Source of the DNA: Schizochytrium sp. TIO01
Lineage: Eukaryota; Sar; Bigyra; Thraustochytrida; Thraustochytriidae
Direction: 5' to 3'
Assembly: GCA_004764695.1 (NCBI GenBank)
Contig: SMSO01000014.1
Coordinates: 2,431,148 to 2,495,147, forward strand
Length of the DNA: 64,000 nt
Made by a program: the position numbers and the translations under genes. Shown in pieces: positions 20,980 to 31,455 of the stretch. The first letter of the stretch is position 1. Each line of letters opens with the position of its first letter. Under the pieces are notes generated by a model. It ran no database searches. It was given only the letters and a program-made list of their open reading frames with translations, and was not told the DNA's origin.

Positions 20980-21999
20980 TCAAAATATATCTTTGGAATG
21001 AGATGAAGATGTGGCGGCCTTGCCCTTTAGGACGACAAGTCTTGAGCTATCGCCATGGGTCGCGTGGTAATAGGCAATCAAATCACGAAGTTGAAGATTA
21101 GCTTCGAGAACTACATCCATGAAATCCTTGTGGGAAGCTGACTCCACAGCGCCCTTCGAGGGTGGTATAAGTTGATCCTTAGACATAATTTGCTTGTTTG
21201 CGTCCAATGGTACACGGAAGCAGAATCCAACGTTGTCGCGAAGTCGTAGGTCTCCCTCGAGGCTTGCATACAATGAAAGAAACCTATTCATTATCTCTGC
21301 AACACATGCTGGGTTCTTGCGAATGCTCAATAAGTAAACTACCCCCAGTATGTGGTGGGGACAAATTTCTGCACGGGGTACAATTACAGCACTACCAAAA
21401 CCTCCTGCGCGGTGTGATTTCAAGCGTCTACAATCAGACAATAAACTTCGCCACGAATGTGATGGAATACATGGGACTCGGGTGTTTCGCCGGAAGAAAC
21501 TCCTCATATACGCACGTTGCAGCATTAAGAGAACCTCGTCTCGAGTTGCCTCTAAAGTCACACGCGGAATGAATTGAGCGCCGATCATTCTTAGGGCACG
21601 GTTTTTCCAGAGCAAATCTTGGCAGGCAGCCTCACGGCACTCCCGTGATGTTATTGCAAGAGCGTTGAGGTCTCTAGTCTCCAAATAGAACAAAACATTA
21701 CTGTACAGATCTATAGATCCTAATACGCGTTCCAATGCTGCTCGGGTCTTGATTTTCTTACGCACAAGCGCTTCGAGCTCATGACGCTCGATTACGTCGC
21801 GTCCAGCATCGCCTAATATTGCAGAGAGTTCCCGCGTTGCTAGCGACTCGACTTGGATCTTGCTTTGCTCTTGTTGCGCTAAAACAGTGCTGTCTCTAAG
21901 AAGGGCAGTTGCTCGTACGCTGTGTTTTCGTCGCCAGCGAGACCAACGATCTCGTGCAATTGACTCACCGGCATTGCCGGTCCCACGCAGAGCTTGCAT
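20980..21999 (-). CDS. F-box-like protein
   Basis: A 339-residue protein. Residues about 97-137 fit an F-box helical pattern: DLYSNVLFYLETRDLNALA, TSRECREAACQDLLWKNRAL, with the typical LWK(N/R) ending. F-box proteins bridge SKP1-cullin-1 ubiquitin ligases to substrates. The part before it is basic and helical. The C-terminal 200 residues have no recognised repeat (no LRR, WD40 or Kelch), so no substrate class can be named. No presequence or membrane segment is evident. The ATG lies just upstream of a basic stretch and is the only one in frame before it. Confidence 0.65.
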   Translation of the reverse strand: MQALRGTGNAGESIARDRWSRWRRKHSVRATALLRDSTVLAQQEQSKIQVESLATRELSAILGDAGRDVIERHELEALVRKKIKTRAALERVLGSIDLYSNVLFYLETRDLNALAITSRECREAACQDLLWKNRALRMIGAQFIPRVTLEATRDEVLLMLQRAYMRSFFRRNTRVPCIPSHSWRSLLSDCRRLKSHRAGGFGSAVIVPRAEICPHHILGVVYLLSIRKNPACVAEIMNRFLSLYASLEGDLRLRDNVGFCFRVPLDANKQIMSKDQLIPPSKGAVESASHKDFMDVVLEANLQLRDLIAYYHATHGDSSRLVVLKGKAATSSSHSKDIF

Positions 22000-23689
22000 C
22001 GAACACTCTCAGGTTCTTGTCTCCCTTACGTTGGCAAATGCTCAGCCAGGCCCTTCAAATCCCAATGCGCTAATAGTCCTACTGTATAGCATATATACTT
22101 TACACTATGAGTCGAACTTCAGAGCCTCGCAGAAGAGCATACAAAGTAAAGTCCCTCTTGTTAATAATTCAATAAACAAGTCAATTGCAGACAAACACAG
22201 ATGCTGCAATTCGATGGGTTTTAAACCTGAGCTGATAGAAGAGAGTGAAGGAAATGTGATATTTCATCTAAGTAAAATATCTTTCATTGGAGAAAAGGAA
22301 CTCAGGTTTGACAAAATAAGGTAAATACTCATCATTGTATCGTGGTATTATTTCCTAGGTAGGTACAGTATGGTAATATTCTGCAAAAATCTCGTATGGT
22401 GCCATTATTGTTAAGAATTTCGTAGTTGTGAAGCTATGAGTTCGCCTCTACAATTGGCCAAGTCTGATGAAATTTCAGAGGAGCGAAATCAATTTACGCT
22501 TGAGGTTTCATCTTTTTCTTTTTTCTTTTTTACACATTTCTAAAGCCTTCTTCTAAGGGGTTTAGAATGATTTATTCTCTTTGGAATGCTTCTTTAGCTC
22601 ACATCTATTCTTTTTTTAAACACACTCAGTACTAATGTAATTAATACTCTATATGAATGTTTCATTCTGATGAACATCAGCTTCTTCCAGTCAAAGTGTA
22701 TTCTAACATTCTGATAATCTTTTTGCTATTTACAACAAATGTTCGGTCTTTATAGTTAAGTGAAGTGAACTTGAGGTACGTGTGGTACAATATCTAACTA
22801 AAAAATTAAGCACAAATCTCTAGCAAGATTGCAGAATATGACTCCAACGCTTGATTCTTGAGAATTTGAAGTTCTATCATTTTAATGTATAAGAGTAAAT
22901 ATAAAGACAGAAATGCTTGAGCTGTACGATAACATAAACCACATATTCCTTCTACAAGACTAGATTTAGCAGTAGATCGAATAGTTCTGATGTTGACAAT
23001 GTCTGTGACCTGATGATCAGCATGACGACATGCATTTGAGGTAACAGCTAGGAAATAAATAAATAAATATATATATATATATATTTGTATACGTGTATAT
23101 ATATATATAGAAGAGACTTCAAAAATTAAATATAAAAACAAAGAAAGCAAAGGTTTTCTCATCGCAAATTTATTGATCAGCTGAGGTCCTCAATGAAAAT
23201 GGGCTTTCATTCACCCTGGCACTCTTTATTCGGTCTTGCTTTTGTATTCTTTTTTTCTGTTTCGAAAGTCAATTTAAAAGTTAGAGTCTCTAAAGCTTAC
23301 TACGGTTTCTTTTTCTTTTTTCCCGTTTTTATTCATTCAAAGAACTCAAGAAAAGGAGAACTAAAGAGAAGGAAGCAGAGAAAGAAAGCTTTATGGAGTT
23401 TATAGTAGTAACAGGTACCTAGGGTAGGTAGTAGTACCTGATTTGTAAAGTGAGAGAAATACATTCTTTTCTGCACGCTGGGAGAGGTGTCCGGCAAAGA
23501 ATAGGCCTGGCCGACTCAACAGCAAAGAGGATAGCCCTTCAGGGCTGAGCGGAAGTATATGGACTTGGCTGTGTGCATGCGCAATTCTTATCGCTTCAAT
23601 TGTCCTGTCAACTAACCGAGCACTCACTTTAAAACTACGAGACTCGGAAGGACCGGCAGGTGGAGTGTGCAAGGTCAATCTGTGGAAAG
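22000..23689. other. Divergent intergenic spacer, no gene recognised
   Basis: AT-rich spacer between the F-box gene and the 5-phosphatase gene. It contains an AT dinucleotide run, pyrimidine-rich tracts (22500-22535, 23240-23330) and TAGGTA motifs at about 22361 and 23415-23440. The in-frame GTG at 23660 is not taken as a start, because an ATG with A at -3 follows at 23690. Confidence 0.5.
23067..23110. repeat. (AT)n microsatellite
   Basis: An AT dinucleotide run interrupted once by a GTATACGTG segment. Confidence 0.9.
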
Positions 23690-26600
23690 ATGGACCCAGA
23701 AAGCAAAAGTAATCTCAACCAAATAATACGCAAGGGTGCAGACACGTCAAATGTTCAGGATATTCCTACTCGCAGTGTTCGTAGCACCACCCCATATGCA
23801 AAGGGCAGTTCTTTCTCTAATTCCAAGCTTAATCTTGAGACCTTCGAAGTCTATTTAATTAACCGCTATAGAGCTAGGAAGAAGCGGTACCTTGTTGTTG
23901 ATGTTGTCGCTCGAACCCTCAGTAGAAGCAATAGGGATGAAATCACAGAACCTTTGTCAGCTGGGTCATCTGGAAGTACTGCTTCTAATGTAGGAAATCT
24001 ACGCAAGACTGTCCCGATTACCCCGATGCTTCTCCTCCTGCCAAGCGAGACTGATAAACGTAAATTGAAACTCTTTGTTGAACCTCAATCCAGAGGTCTA
24101 GATATAATCTTTTCCAGTGCCTCCGAGCGAGAGCGGTTTAGTGCTTTACTTCGGCATGTAAGGGCTCACTCCATTCAATATGAATATGATTCGTTTGACT
24201 CAACTAGCTCTCTAGGAAGAGACATGTATTCTGGTGCTGCCCCACCAAGATTAAATGTACTTTGTACTACATTTAACTGTTCGAAAAACCCAGCACCCCA
24301 CATCTGTAGAGGCAACGACGCGTTAGATTCTGGGAGTGTGTGTTCCTCATTTCATGAAGTTTCGGATTCAGATTACGAAGACTTAAATGAGCAAAGCGGC
24401 AAGTTTGCTCTGAGTGAACACGCCTCTTTATCAGCAAAAGAAGCGCTTGTCCACCAAGGACCAGAGGTGCCAGATATTACAGAGGACACTCTTAAGCGTT
24501 GGATATGTTCAGGAGAAGGGGATCTGTACTTTATTGCATTGCAAGAGTGTAAGTCAAAATTTCTCTCCGACTGGATCCAGTTGTTTATGAACGAACTTGG
24601 CCCAGATCAGTTTACAATACTTGGAGTTGCGAGTATGTGGAGTATACATGGAATACTCATTACTCGAGTATCTCTCCGGCAATATTTTTCTCATCTTCGT
24701 ACTGATACACGTGCATGTGGATTGGGTGGGATGATTGGAAACAAAGGGGCAGTTGGAATTAGCGTTCGTTATGGAGATGGAGTCAGTACTTCAAGTACTT
24801 CATTTGCTTTTGTGAACTCCCATCTTGCAGCTCGTGCTGAGCGTGTATCCCAGCGTGCAAGTGACTATCAAGAGATTTGTCATTCTTTATTGACCACGCG
24901 TAAAGGCCAAGGTTCAGGTGTACAGCTGCTTCATGCATATGATCATATCTTTTGGGCTGGCGATTTAAATTATCGGCTAGACATGGGAGATCATGGGAGC
25001 GATGTGGAGTTCGATCACGTTGTTTCAAAGATATCTAGTGCAGATGATGAGATATTTGCGAAGCTTCGTGATCATGACCAGCTTGATCACGAACGGGCTA
25101 AACACAATGTGTTTGTAGGGTTTCGTGAGGGTGAACTCACCTTTCCACCAACCTACCGTCTAGAAATGGGTCAGCGAGGGGTATACAGCAATAAGAGGAA
25201 TCAAAATCCGTCGTGGACGGATCGCGTTTTGTGGAGGTCAAGGCCTGGAGTTACGTTTAAAGTTGAACTCATTGACTACACGTGCATGTCTGATGTCCTC
25301 ATGTCCGATCATCGACCTGTCCTAGCCTGCTTCTCAGTTTTGACCGAAGCAGCACTCTTCGGCTCTCCACAAGGCATTGAGCCAGGGGTGGAATCTGAAA
25401 GAATAGGTTCTGCTTCTCCTTCGGCTATATCTGACAACACTCCAACTGCTCAAACATCACAATCAGCTCCGTCGTGGTCATCCAGACCATCAGCAATTGG
25501 CAGAAACGCTCCTTTACAATTATCATCGCTGCATCAGTCCGAACCTAGTTCGGAGAAATCCCAAGTTCAAATTTACATTGGAGATGTTGAATTTTTTTGC
25601 AAGCATGTTGATGCCCAACAAGAAGCAGCGATGAGAGTTCTAAATGATCCAGCTTTTTTAGAGAAGACCAGATCAGCAGCCCTTTCTAATTTAGAAGAAG
25701 TTAGTGACGCAGAAGATGACGATATAGATTCTGACATGGGCCAGGACCAATCTCATCACACGTCAAAGCAGCGCGAGCCTTGGGGGTGCTCGAAGGTATC
25801 AGAGTCTCACAAGACGGAAGCGAAGTCTGATGTGTCTTCTATTTCATCAACTGGATCCACATCATCTTCTTCATCAAGAAAAAGTATTGATAGTTGTATG
25901 GTGAGTAGCAGGCGTCAACGTCCTAAACGTTCACGCCAAAATAGTTACTACCGGCCCTTGCATAACTCAATGGGTACGAAGAACTCACTTTTTACTGGTT
26001 ATGGGTTTGCTGGAGGTTCAGGTAAGATTGACTCAGAAGGAGCTTCACATTGCGATAAATCATCATCGGAATTCTCGAGGTATGTAACCAGATCAAACTT
26101 AGGAGTTCACTCCGGATATACACGCGTATCAATGCGGTTCCACTCTTCTATACTAGAAGCGGCCTCCCAATCTGTTGCAGTGCTTGGGCACTGTGAGCAA
26201 GGTTATGTACGCTTTCACTGGCCTGACGCCAATGTATCTTCATTGGAACCCTTTCTTACAGATCCTGTTCACCTTATAGATCAGCAGATCATAGTGACTT
26301 TGTACCGAACAAGCAACTTCAGGCAAGATTTAATTGGACAAGCCCAGATCCCGCTACGATCAGTGGTTCAAAACAAAAACTCGTGGTTTGCAGTCCCAGT
26401 TCTACTAAATGGTCTTCCTGCTGGAATTCTTCGAGGAAATCTTTTCAACCCACGCTCTGAAGAGATGGTAGAACAACTAGAAGACAGACGTAGTCTAAGC
26501 TGCCTTGACTCGCGCCCAACATTGCCAATGCTACCAAATCTTGCCTCAATCGGATCTCTAAACTATGACAGTCCTGCTGAAGATTCCATTATTATGGATG

Positions 26601-27472
26601 CCACGAGTGCTACCTTTTTCGAATTCGATGGTGTCGATCATGCAAGAGAAAATTTGAATGATCTAAGCGAGAGTGTCAAAGAAGAAGAAGAAGAAGAAGA
26701 AGAAGAAGAAGAAGAAGAAGATGATGGTAAAGACAAGGATGAAGATTGTACTGGGCAAATAGAAAGCACCCACCGTGATGATTGCACTGTACTAGCTAAG
26801 GATGCTAGTACCAAGTGCAAAACTCCCAATACACATGATATTACGACACGCAAGAGCAGTCGCATGAAGCATCGCAGTACAACTGCATTACATGATGCTG
26901 ACGGTGCCGGCAAAAGTATATGTAGGGGCTTGTCTGATCAGACATGTGGTGAGGAGATCGACTATATAGATACCGCTGAGCTCAAAGATAAGGAGGTTGA
27001 GGAAACTGAGGCAAACTCAGAGACTATAACACGTAAAAGGGGATCACTTGCCAAGTCCTTACGAGAACAAAGAGCGTCACAACACTCTTCAGGCTCTAGG
27101 ACTACGGCGAGATCATCATTATCGCGACAAGACGTGGCAAAACATTCTAAAAAGTCCCCAACAAAAGAAACCAACGATTCTTCTCCACAACAACGTACCT
27201 CTTGGTTGTCACGAACATTTCAACGTTCAAAGCGAGAACAGCCAAACGACATGCCTAAAAATCTTGCACATTGCGTTGCAGATGAAAATGAACCAATATC
27301 TTATGCGAATTTGCTTTCGCACCGCTTTGAACTTGGCCTTGACCAGGCAAAGCTAGAAACATATCTCAGTGATGAGGAGTTTCATCAGGTTTTCCAAATG
27401 ACACGTGAAAAATTCAATGCATTACCGCATTGGATGCAAATACGTCACAAAAAACAAGTCAACTTGTTTTAG
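23690..27472 (+). CDS. Inositol polyphosphate 5-phosphatase with PH-like, C2-like and villin headpiece domains
   Basis: The 1260-residue protein has four parts. A PH-like region (about 45-165) contains FEVYLINRYRARKKRYLVVD. A 5-phosphatase domain (about 186-548) shows LQE (Glu286), GNKGAV (350-355), NSHLAAR (376-382), GDLNYR (424-429), PSWTDRVLW (507-515) and SDHRP (539-543), all catalytic or metal-site motifs intact. It removes the 5-phosphate from phosphoinositides such as PI(4,5)P2 or PI(3,4,5)P3. A C2-like region lies at about 800-930. The last 59 residues are a villin headpiece, recognisable from YLSDEEFHQVFQMTREKF, ALPHW and the terminal KKQVNLF, an F-actin binding module. A poly-Glu tract precedes it. 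The architecture points to a phosphatase tethered to cortical actin. Start: ATG at 23690 with A at -3. Confidence 0.92.
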   Translation: MDPESKSNLNQIIRKGADTSNVQDIPTRSVRSTTPYAKGSSFSNSKLNLETFEVYLINRYRARKKRYLVVDVVARTLSRSNRDEITEPLSAGSSGSTASNVGNLRKTVPITPMLLLLPSETDKRKLKLFVEPQSRGLDIIFSSASERERFSALLRHVRAHSIQYEYDSFDSTSSLGRDMYSGAAPPRLNVLCTTFNCSKNPAPHICRGNDALDSGSVCSSFHEVSDSDYEDLNEQSGKFALSEHASLSAKEALVHQGPEVPDITEDTLKRWICSGEGDLYFIALQECKSKFLSDWIQLFMNELGPDQFTILGVASMWSIHGILITRVSLRQYFSHLRTDTRACGLGGMIGNKGAVGISVRYGDGVSTSSTSFAFVNSHLAARAERVSQRASDYQEICHSLLTTRKGQGSGVQLLHAYDHIFWAGDLNYRLDMGDHGSDVEFDHVVSKISSADDEIFAKLRDHDQLDHERAKHNVFVGFREGELTFPPTYRLEMGQRGVYSNKRNQNPSWTDRVLWRSRPGVTFKVELIDYTCMSDVLMSDHRPVLACFSVLTEAALFGSPQGIEPGVESERIGSASPSAISDNTPTAQTSQSAPSWSSRPSAIGRNAPLQLSSLHQSEPSSEKSQVQIYIGDVEFFCKHVDAQQEAAMRVLNDPAFLEKTRSAALSNLEEVSDAEDDDIDSDMGQDQSHHTSKQREPWGCSKVSESHKTEAKSDVSSISSTGSTSSSSSRKSIDSCMVSSRRQRPKRSRQNSYYRPLHNSMGTKNSLFTGYGFAGGSGKIDSEGASHCDKSSSEFSRYVTRSNLGVHSGYTRVSMRFHSSILEAASQSVAVLGHCEQGYVRFHWPDANVSSLEPFLTDPVHLIDQQIIVTLYRTSNFRQDLIGQAQIPLRSVVQNKNSWFAVPVLLNGLPAGILRGNLFNPRSEEMVEQLEDRRSLSCLDSRPTLPMLPNLASIGSLNYDSPAEDSIIMDATSATFFEFDGVDHARENLNDLSESVKEEEEEEEEEEEEEDDGKDKDEDCTGQIESTHRDDCTVLAKDASTKCKTPNTHDITTRKSSRMKHRSTTALHDADGAGKSICRGLSDQTCGEEIDYIDTAELKDKEVEETEANSETITRKRGSLAKSLREQRASQHSSGSRTTARSSLSRQDVAKHSKKSPTKETNDSSPQQRTSWLSRTFQRSKREQPNDMPKNLAHCVADENEPISYANLLSHRFELGLDQAKLETYLSDEEFHQVFQMTREKFNALPHWMQIRHKKQVNLF
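26679..26720 (+). repeat. (GAA)n repeat inside coding region
   Basis: About 14 GAA units encoding a poly-Glu tract in the linker before the villin headpiece of the 5-phosphatase. Confidence 0.95.
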
Positions 27473-27627
27473 TTGATGGTTATCCTTCGGTGGGATAAAG
27501 GAATTAAAAAGGTGTAACCTGTAAGACGCTGTCGAAAACTTTTTTAATTAATTTGAGCTCTAGTATGGCTTTATTTTGCCAACATTCTATCGTCAGCAAG
27601 TTTTTTTGGATGCCTCATGATTCCTAC

Positions 27628-28860
27628 CTAGTCCTTTTGGCTGTTTCTGCGGCCTTTGTCTGCTTCGTCAATATATTTCTTCACGATGGATACAGTTGAA
27701 GTTTTGTCTTCCCATTTGCGAGGATGCTTTGCCCCGCTGGCAGCTAAAAGACCAGCAATGACTGGCACACGACCGCAATTATCCCCGCCGGCAAGGATAT
27801 TACGTCTGATTGCATAAGTGAATTTATTGAAGTCCTTGTCTCCAGAAGTTGCAACAACTTCCACATCTAGGCAGAATTTAAGTCCAACCACAAATGATTG
27901 GGGGAAGCCGCAAGTTTTGGGCTTGAAGCTCCGATATGCTGGGTTGTCCCCATCTTGCGCAAGTTCATCTGCATACTCAAGTAAAAAATTAGCAACTTGA
28001 TCCATGGAAGCTTCTTCTTTACTCGCAATAGCCGAGCTTAGAGCTTTGTCGATCGCTTGTTGAGAAAGCTCACCTACTGCACCGTTGCTGATTGCTGTCT
28101 TGACATCAACGCCATTAACAATGACATCGTTTAACATCTTGGCAAGTGAGAGGCCGTACTCCACAGCTTCATCGTGATTCTGATGTGTTCGGATAGCTTC
28201 CTCTACCTTCTCTTGATACTCTTTGGCACCAACGTAACGTGTCATTGTTACGATCGTTTTCCAGAAAGCATTTGCTTGTGCATCATCTGCTCCACAATCA
28301 GGGTACCAGGACGTTTGACCTTCCTTCTTGAGCTGTTGAACATTCTCTTCAAAGAGCTTGGTGGCATGGTTTTTGCGCCCAGAATACGCTTCTGCCCATT
28401 CAAAAAGTGACCTGGCGAATCCTTCTCCACTTTCGAAGTTTCCATGACATTTGTTGATGTACTCAATCAACGCTAACGCTTCCTCAGCATAAGGAGAGGG
28501 CATGCCGTTCATGTAATGTCCAGGGAATTCCTCAGTTGAATAAAAAGGGCAACTGGGAGGTTCATGGAACTCTGGGCTTTCCTCGCTGCCACTTAGCACT
28601 TCTTTCAGCTTCTCGCTATCGTAGATCCAATGAGTGCCCATGCTAGCTGCATCAGCAACCAAACATGCTACCAGAGTATTGGCCATTTTCTGCTGCGCTC
28701 CGTTTTCCGTGGATCCAACAGATCCCATAGTGATGGCTTGGATGTGCGTTACGTTGCTGCGCAGACTGACGAACCTCACCTCCTGATTCCTGCAAATTGA
28801 AACTTTGCGACTCAATGCCGAATCTCTGCGAATACACCTGGGAATCACTCTTGAGAGCAT
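27628..28860 (-). CDS. ADP-ribosylglycohydrolase-family protein, J1-crystallin/SelJ-like
   Basis: The 410-residue protein has a presequence-like N-terminus (about 60 residues rich in Arg, Ser and Val with few acidic residues) and then an all-helical ADP-ribosylglycohydrolase fold: ACLVADAASMGTHWIYDSE at its start, CGADDAQAN in the middle and ILAGGDNCGRVPVIAGLLAA near the end. The THWIYD start and GGDN(C)GR end fit the crystallin-J1/selenoprotein-J branch better than ARH1/ARH3. Acidic motifs of this fold normally bind magnesium, but how many are kept cannot be decided here. Enzymatic substrate unknown: ADP-ribosyl removal is the family role, and J1-crystallins have structural roles. It converges on the 5-phosphatase gene with about 150 bases between. 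The Cys at the usual Sec-neighbour position is not a Sec codon. Confidence 0.8.
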   Translation of the reverse strand: MLSRVIPRCIRRDSALSRKVSICRNQEVRFVSLRSNVTHIQAITMGSVGSTENGAQQKMANTLVACLVADAASMGTHWIYDSEKLKEVLSGSEESPEFHEPPSCPFYSTEEFPGHYMNGMPSPYAEEALALIEYINKCHGNFESGEGFARSLFEWAEAYSGRKNHATKLFEENVQQLKKEGQTSWYPDCGADDAQANAFWKTIVTMTRYVGAKEYQEKVEEAIRTHQNHDEAVEYGLSLAKMLNDVIVNGVDVKTAISNGAVGELSQQAIDKALSSAIASKEEASMDQVANFLLEYADELAQDGDNPAYRSFKPKTCGFPQSFVVGLKFCLDVEVVATSGDKDFNKFTYAIRRNILAGGDNCGRVPVIAGLLAASGAKHPRKWEDKTSTVSIVKKYIDEADKGRRNSQKD

Positions 28861-31455
28861 TCACTTCTGTCGTTCGCCAAGATATCTCAATTCGAGTCTG
28901 GAATTCAACCTTCAGAAGTAGAGCATTTCTTTCCACGTAAACACAAAATACCTTCCTATGCACTACTATCTATCTATTGCTTACTTTCCTGTACTTATGA
29001 ACCTAATAATATGAAAATTCCTGGCACGCCAAACTTGACGAATCACTATTGGGATATCGTAATTGTTCATTCAACAGTTGCGGAGAATCTTCGTGAAGCC
29101 CCGACTTCCCGAGATGTTAGGATTCCTTGAAGCAGGAAGCATGTTGTCTACCTAACTATTGATACTGCCTACTACCAATTCCATAAAAGCAAGGCCGGGT
29201 ATAGATGGAGCGATGGTATTTAGCCGAGGAATAGAGAAGGTACCTCATGCGTTCACAGATTAAGTCATCTCTGGAACAAGTTTATCTATGGTAGGAGCCT
29301 TTTGAAAAGGCGTCCGCCCCTACTATGAGATGCACACTTTAGGCCTATCTGCTTAAAAAAATATTTAAACAGTTACTAATCAATTGTTTATGCTGGCAGT
29401 CTTAGCGAGCAAGAATTTTGAAATCAGGCCGAACATCCCCAAAGACGAGCGCTTATCTCAGGGGTAACACACACCTCGTTTATTTTCTCTCAAACAGTGT
29501 ACCATTAATTTAAAATGCTGTCTTTAAGGTTCATTTTGTAGTTTATTGTTTATTGTTTCCTACTGCTCGCTGACTTTGTCGAGGTCCACTGAGGTACTTT
29601 GGCTCATTTCAATGCGTTGGCTTACTGCTATAATCTGCATCGGTAGCCAGTTAACACTATTTTGGATGTCGGTTCTCATCTCTTAAAGTCCCCATCTTAA
29701 CGTCCAGGATTAGAAACTTTAGCTTTTGTTCTTGATCAGATATTTTCTCCCTTCACATATTTCGCTATATTTTTTTCGGGCTAGTCTTCTGACCCTCCGA
29801 ATATCACTCTAGCAAAGTTTCTCTGTCTTTATCTTCTCTCTTTGCATAGTTTTCTTTACCTTCCACGGAGCAGCATTGCCTGGGCCACCGCCATGTACAC
29901 TGTTTTTTTGTTTTTATATTGAGCGTTGCAAAATCATTGATTTATGTGCACAGTTCCAGCATTTCTTTTAGTACCTTAACCAAATTTATTTCGTACAGTG
30001 AGACAAATACTCTCAAGTGACGTCAGCTCCTTTTGCTTGTTTTGAAGAATCACATCGTCATTTGATCTCGCTAAATTTTGGAAAGCCGTTGACTGCCCAT
30101 GGGTTCTTTTTGCACAAATTGGTGCTCTGTGGATGCCGAACATGAGTAATATGCTACTGGCTGTATTTCTTCTCATATGTTTAAGGGTTGATTTTCCCAA
30201 GGCACTGCTTTTGACAGGCAACGCAATTAGAGATATGCTATTAATCGCTGCGTTTCTCATTTGAGCGAGAGCGTAGTTACTGTGATCTGATTGGTTACGA
30301 TCCTCCAAACCTGTGGTAAAGAACTCTTTAAATTGCCATGTTTGCTACGCCTCCTAGTCTAAGAAATTTAAAATATCCTGTTGCGTTCAATTCTGCAGCA
30401 TCTTGACATCCTCTGTGTCCTCTTTTTAATGACTATTTCGCAACAAGTCACCATGGGTCTATCCTAGCAGAATGAGATAGCGTTTTGAGGTGGAATTAGA
30501 TCGGCAGCACTATATCGGGGTTGCATTCCACGCCATGTGAATTCACTAATGCGGTGGAATTTACGTGTCAATCTGCTCAGGATAAGTCTCAGGGTGAGAT
30601 ACAGTTCCGCAGCAGCAATCTTAGTGCTATGGCTCATATTCGAGGTTGTTTCATTACGCTAACAAGCACGGGAAACCAGCCCGTGGTTGCATTGTTGTTC
30701 GAGGTAATTACGGCAAGCCAGAGTAGTCGAGTTTTGACATTTCAATATCACTATTATTATATTCTTTCAACCTATCCCTGAAACAGCTTCTTGTAGTCTT
30801 GAGTTAATATCTAATACTCACCATAAATTACATTCTTGTTGTTCATGTAACGGGCTGGGTTTTCAGTTTTTTTGGTTATACATTCAACATTGAAAAGAGT
30901 GGCATAACAGTGTAATTCTTTGTTTAAATCCTCAGTACTCAAACTTAGATATCTTAAGCGGACAATATGTTGAATTGTTTGAAGAGTTGCCGTCTGATAA
31001 GAGTAGAATCAAGAACACAACCTGCTCATGACCCCCCCACCCCACAGTCTCACTCATCAGAGTCTATTTCCCTAACTTAACTCGAACCGTATTCTCATTA
31101 AACTCTGAATTGTGATTGAGCCTTTTGGCTTGGATTTCTACATTTCTTCTCAAGTCAAAAGGCTGTGTGACCATCCTCTGGCTAGTAAGAGTGGAAACTC
31201 CCATTAAATGAATTGGTGCCATTTTGGAAACTAGAATAATTTATTAGAGCAAATCGAAATAAGTCACACCCAGTAGTCAGAGTCAGAAGCGGCTTCTAGC
31301 AACCTTTTTATACGTAAAAACTTAAGTTAAAGCATTCATGCCATCCTGTAAAGCTACTCTCATGAGTTAAAGATAACTCCTATCTTGAGAAGAAACTCGA
31401 GGCAAAATAATTACTCGTTACCTCCCGATAAGATCCTATTGAATTACTCTCGAAT
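28861..31455. other. 2.6 kb intergenic region, no gene recognised
   Basis: AT-rich DNA with short frames on both strands (29976-30308 minus, 30521-30781 plus) that have no recognisable domain. Pyrimidine-rich tracts occur at 29520-29920. A C-run lies near 31031. The right edge abuts the inverted-repeat element. Confidence 0.5.

Noticed and set aside
21860-22324. 154-codon plus-strand frame
   Set aside because: Its first third is antisense to the F-box gene and the remainder is AT-rich leader sequence with no domain.
23660-23690. Upstream in-frame start for the 5-phosphatase
   Set aside because: The first codon is GTG. The ATG at 23690 has a better context and loses no domain.
30521-30781. 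86-codon plus-strand frame
   Set aside because: No ATG start and no family similarity. The surrounding region shows no other gene signal.
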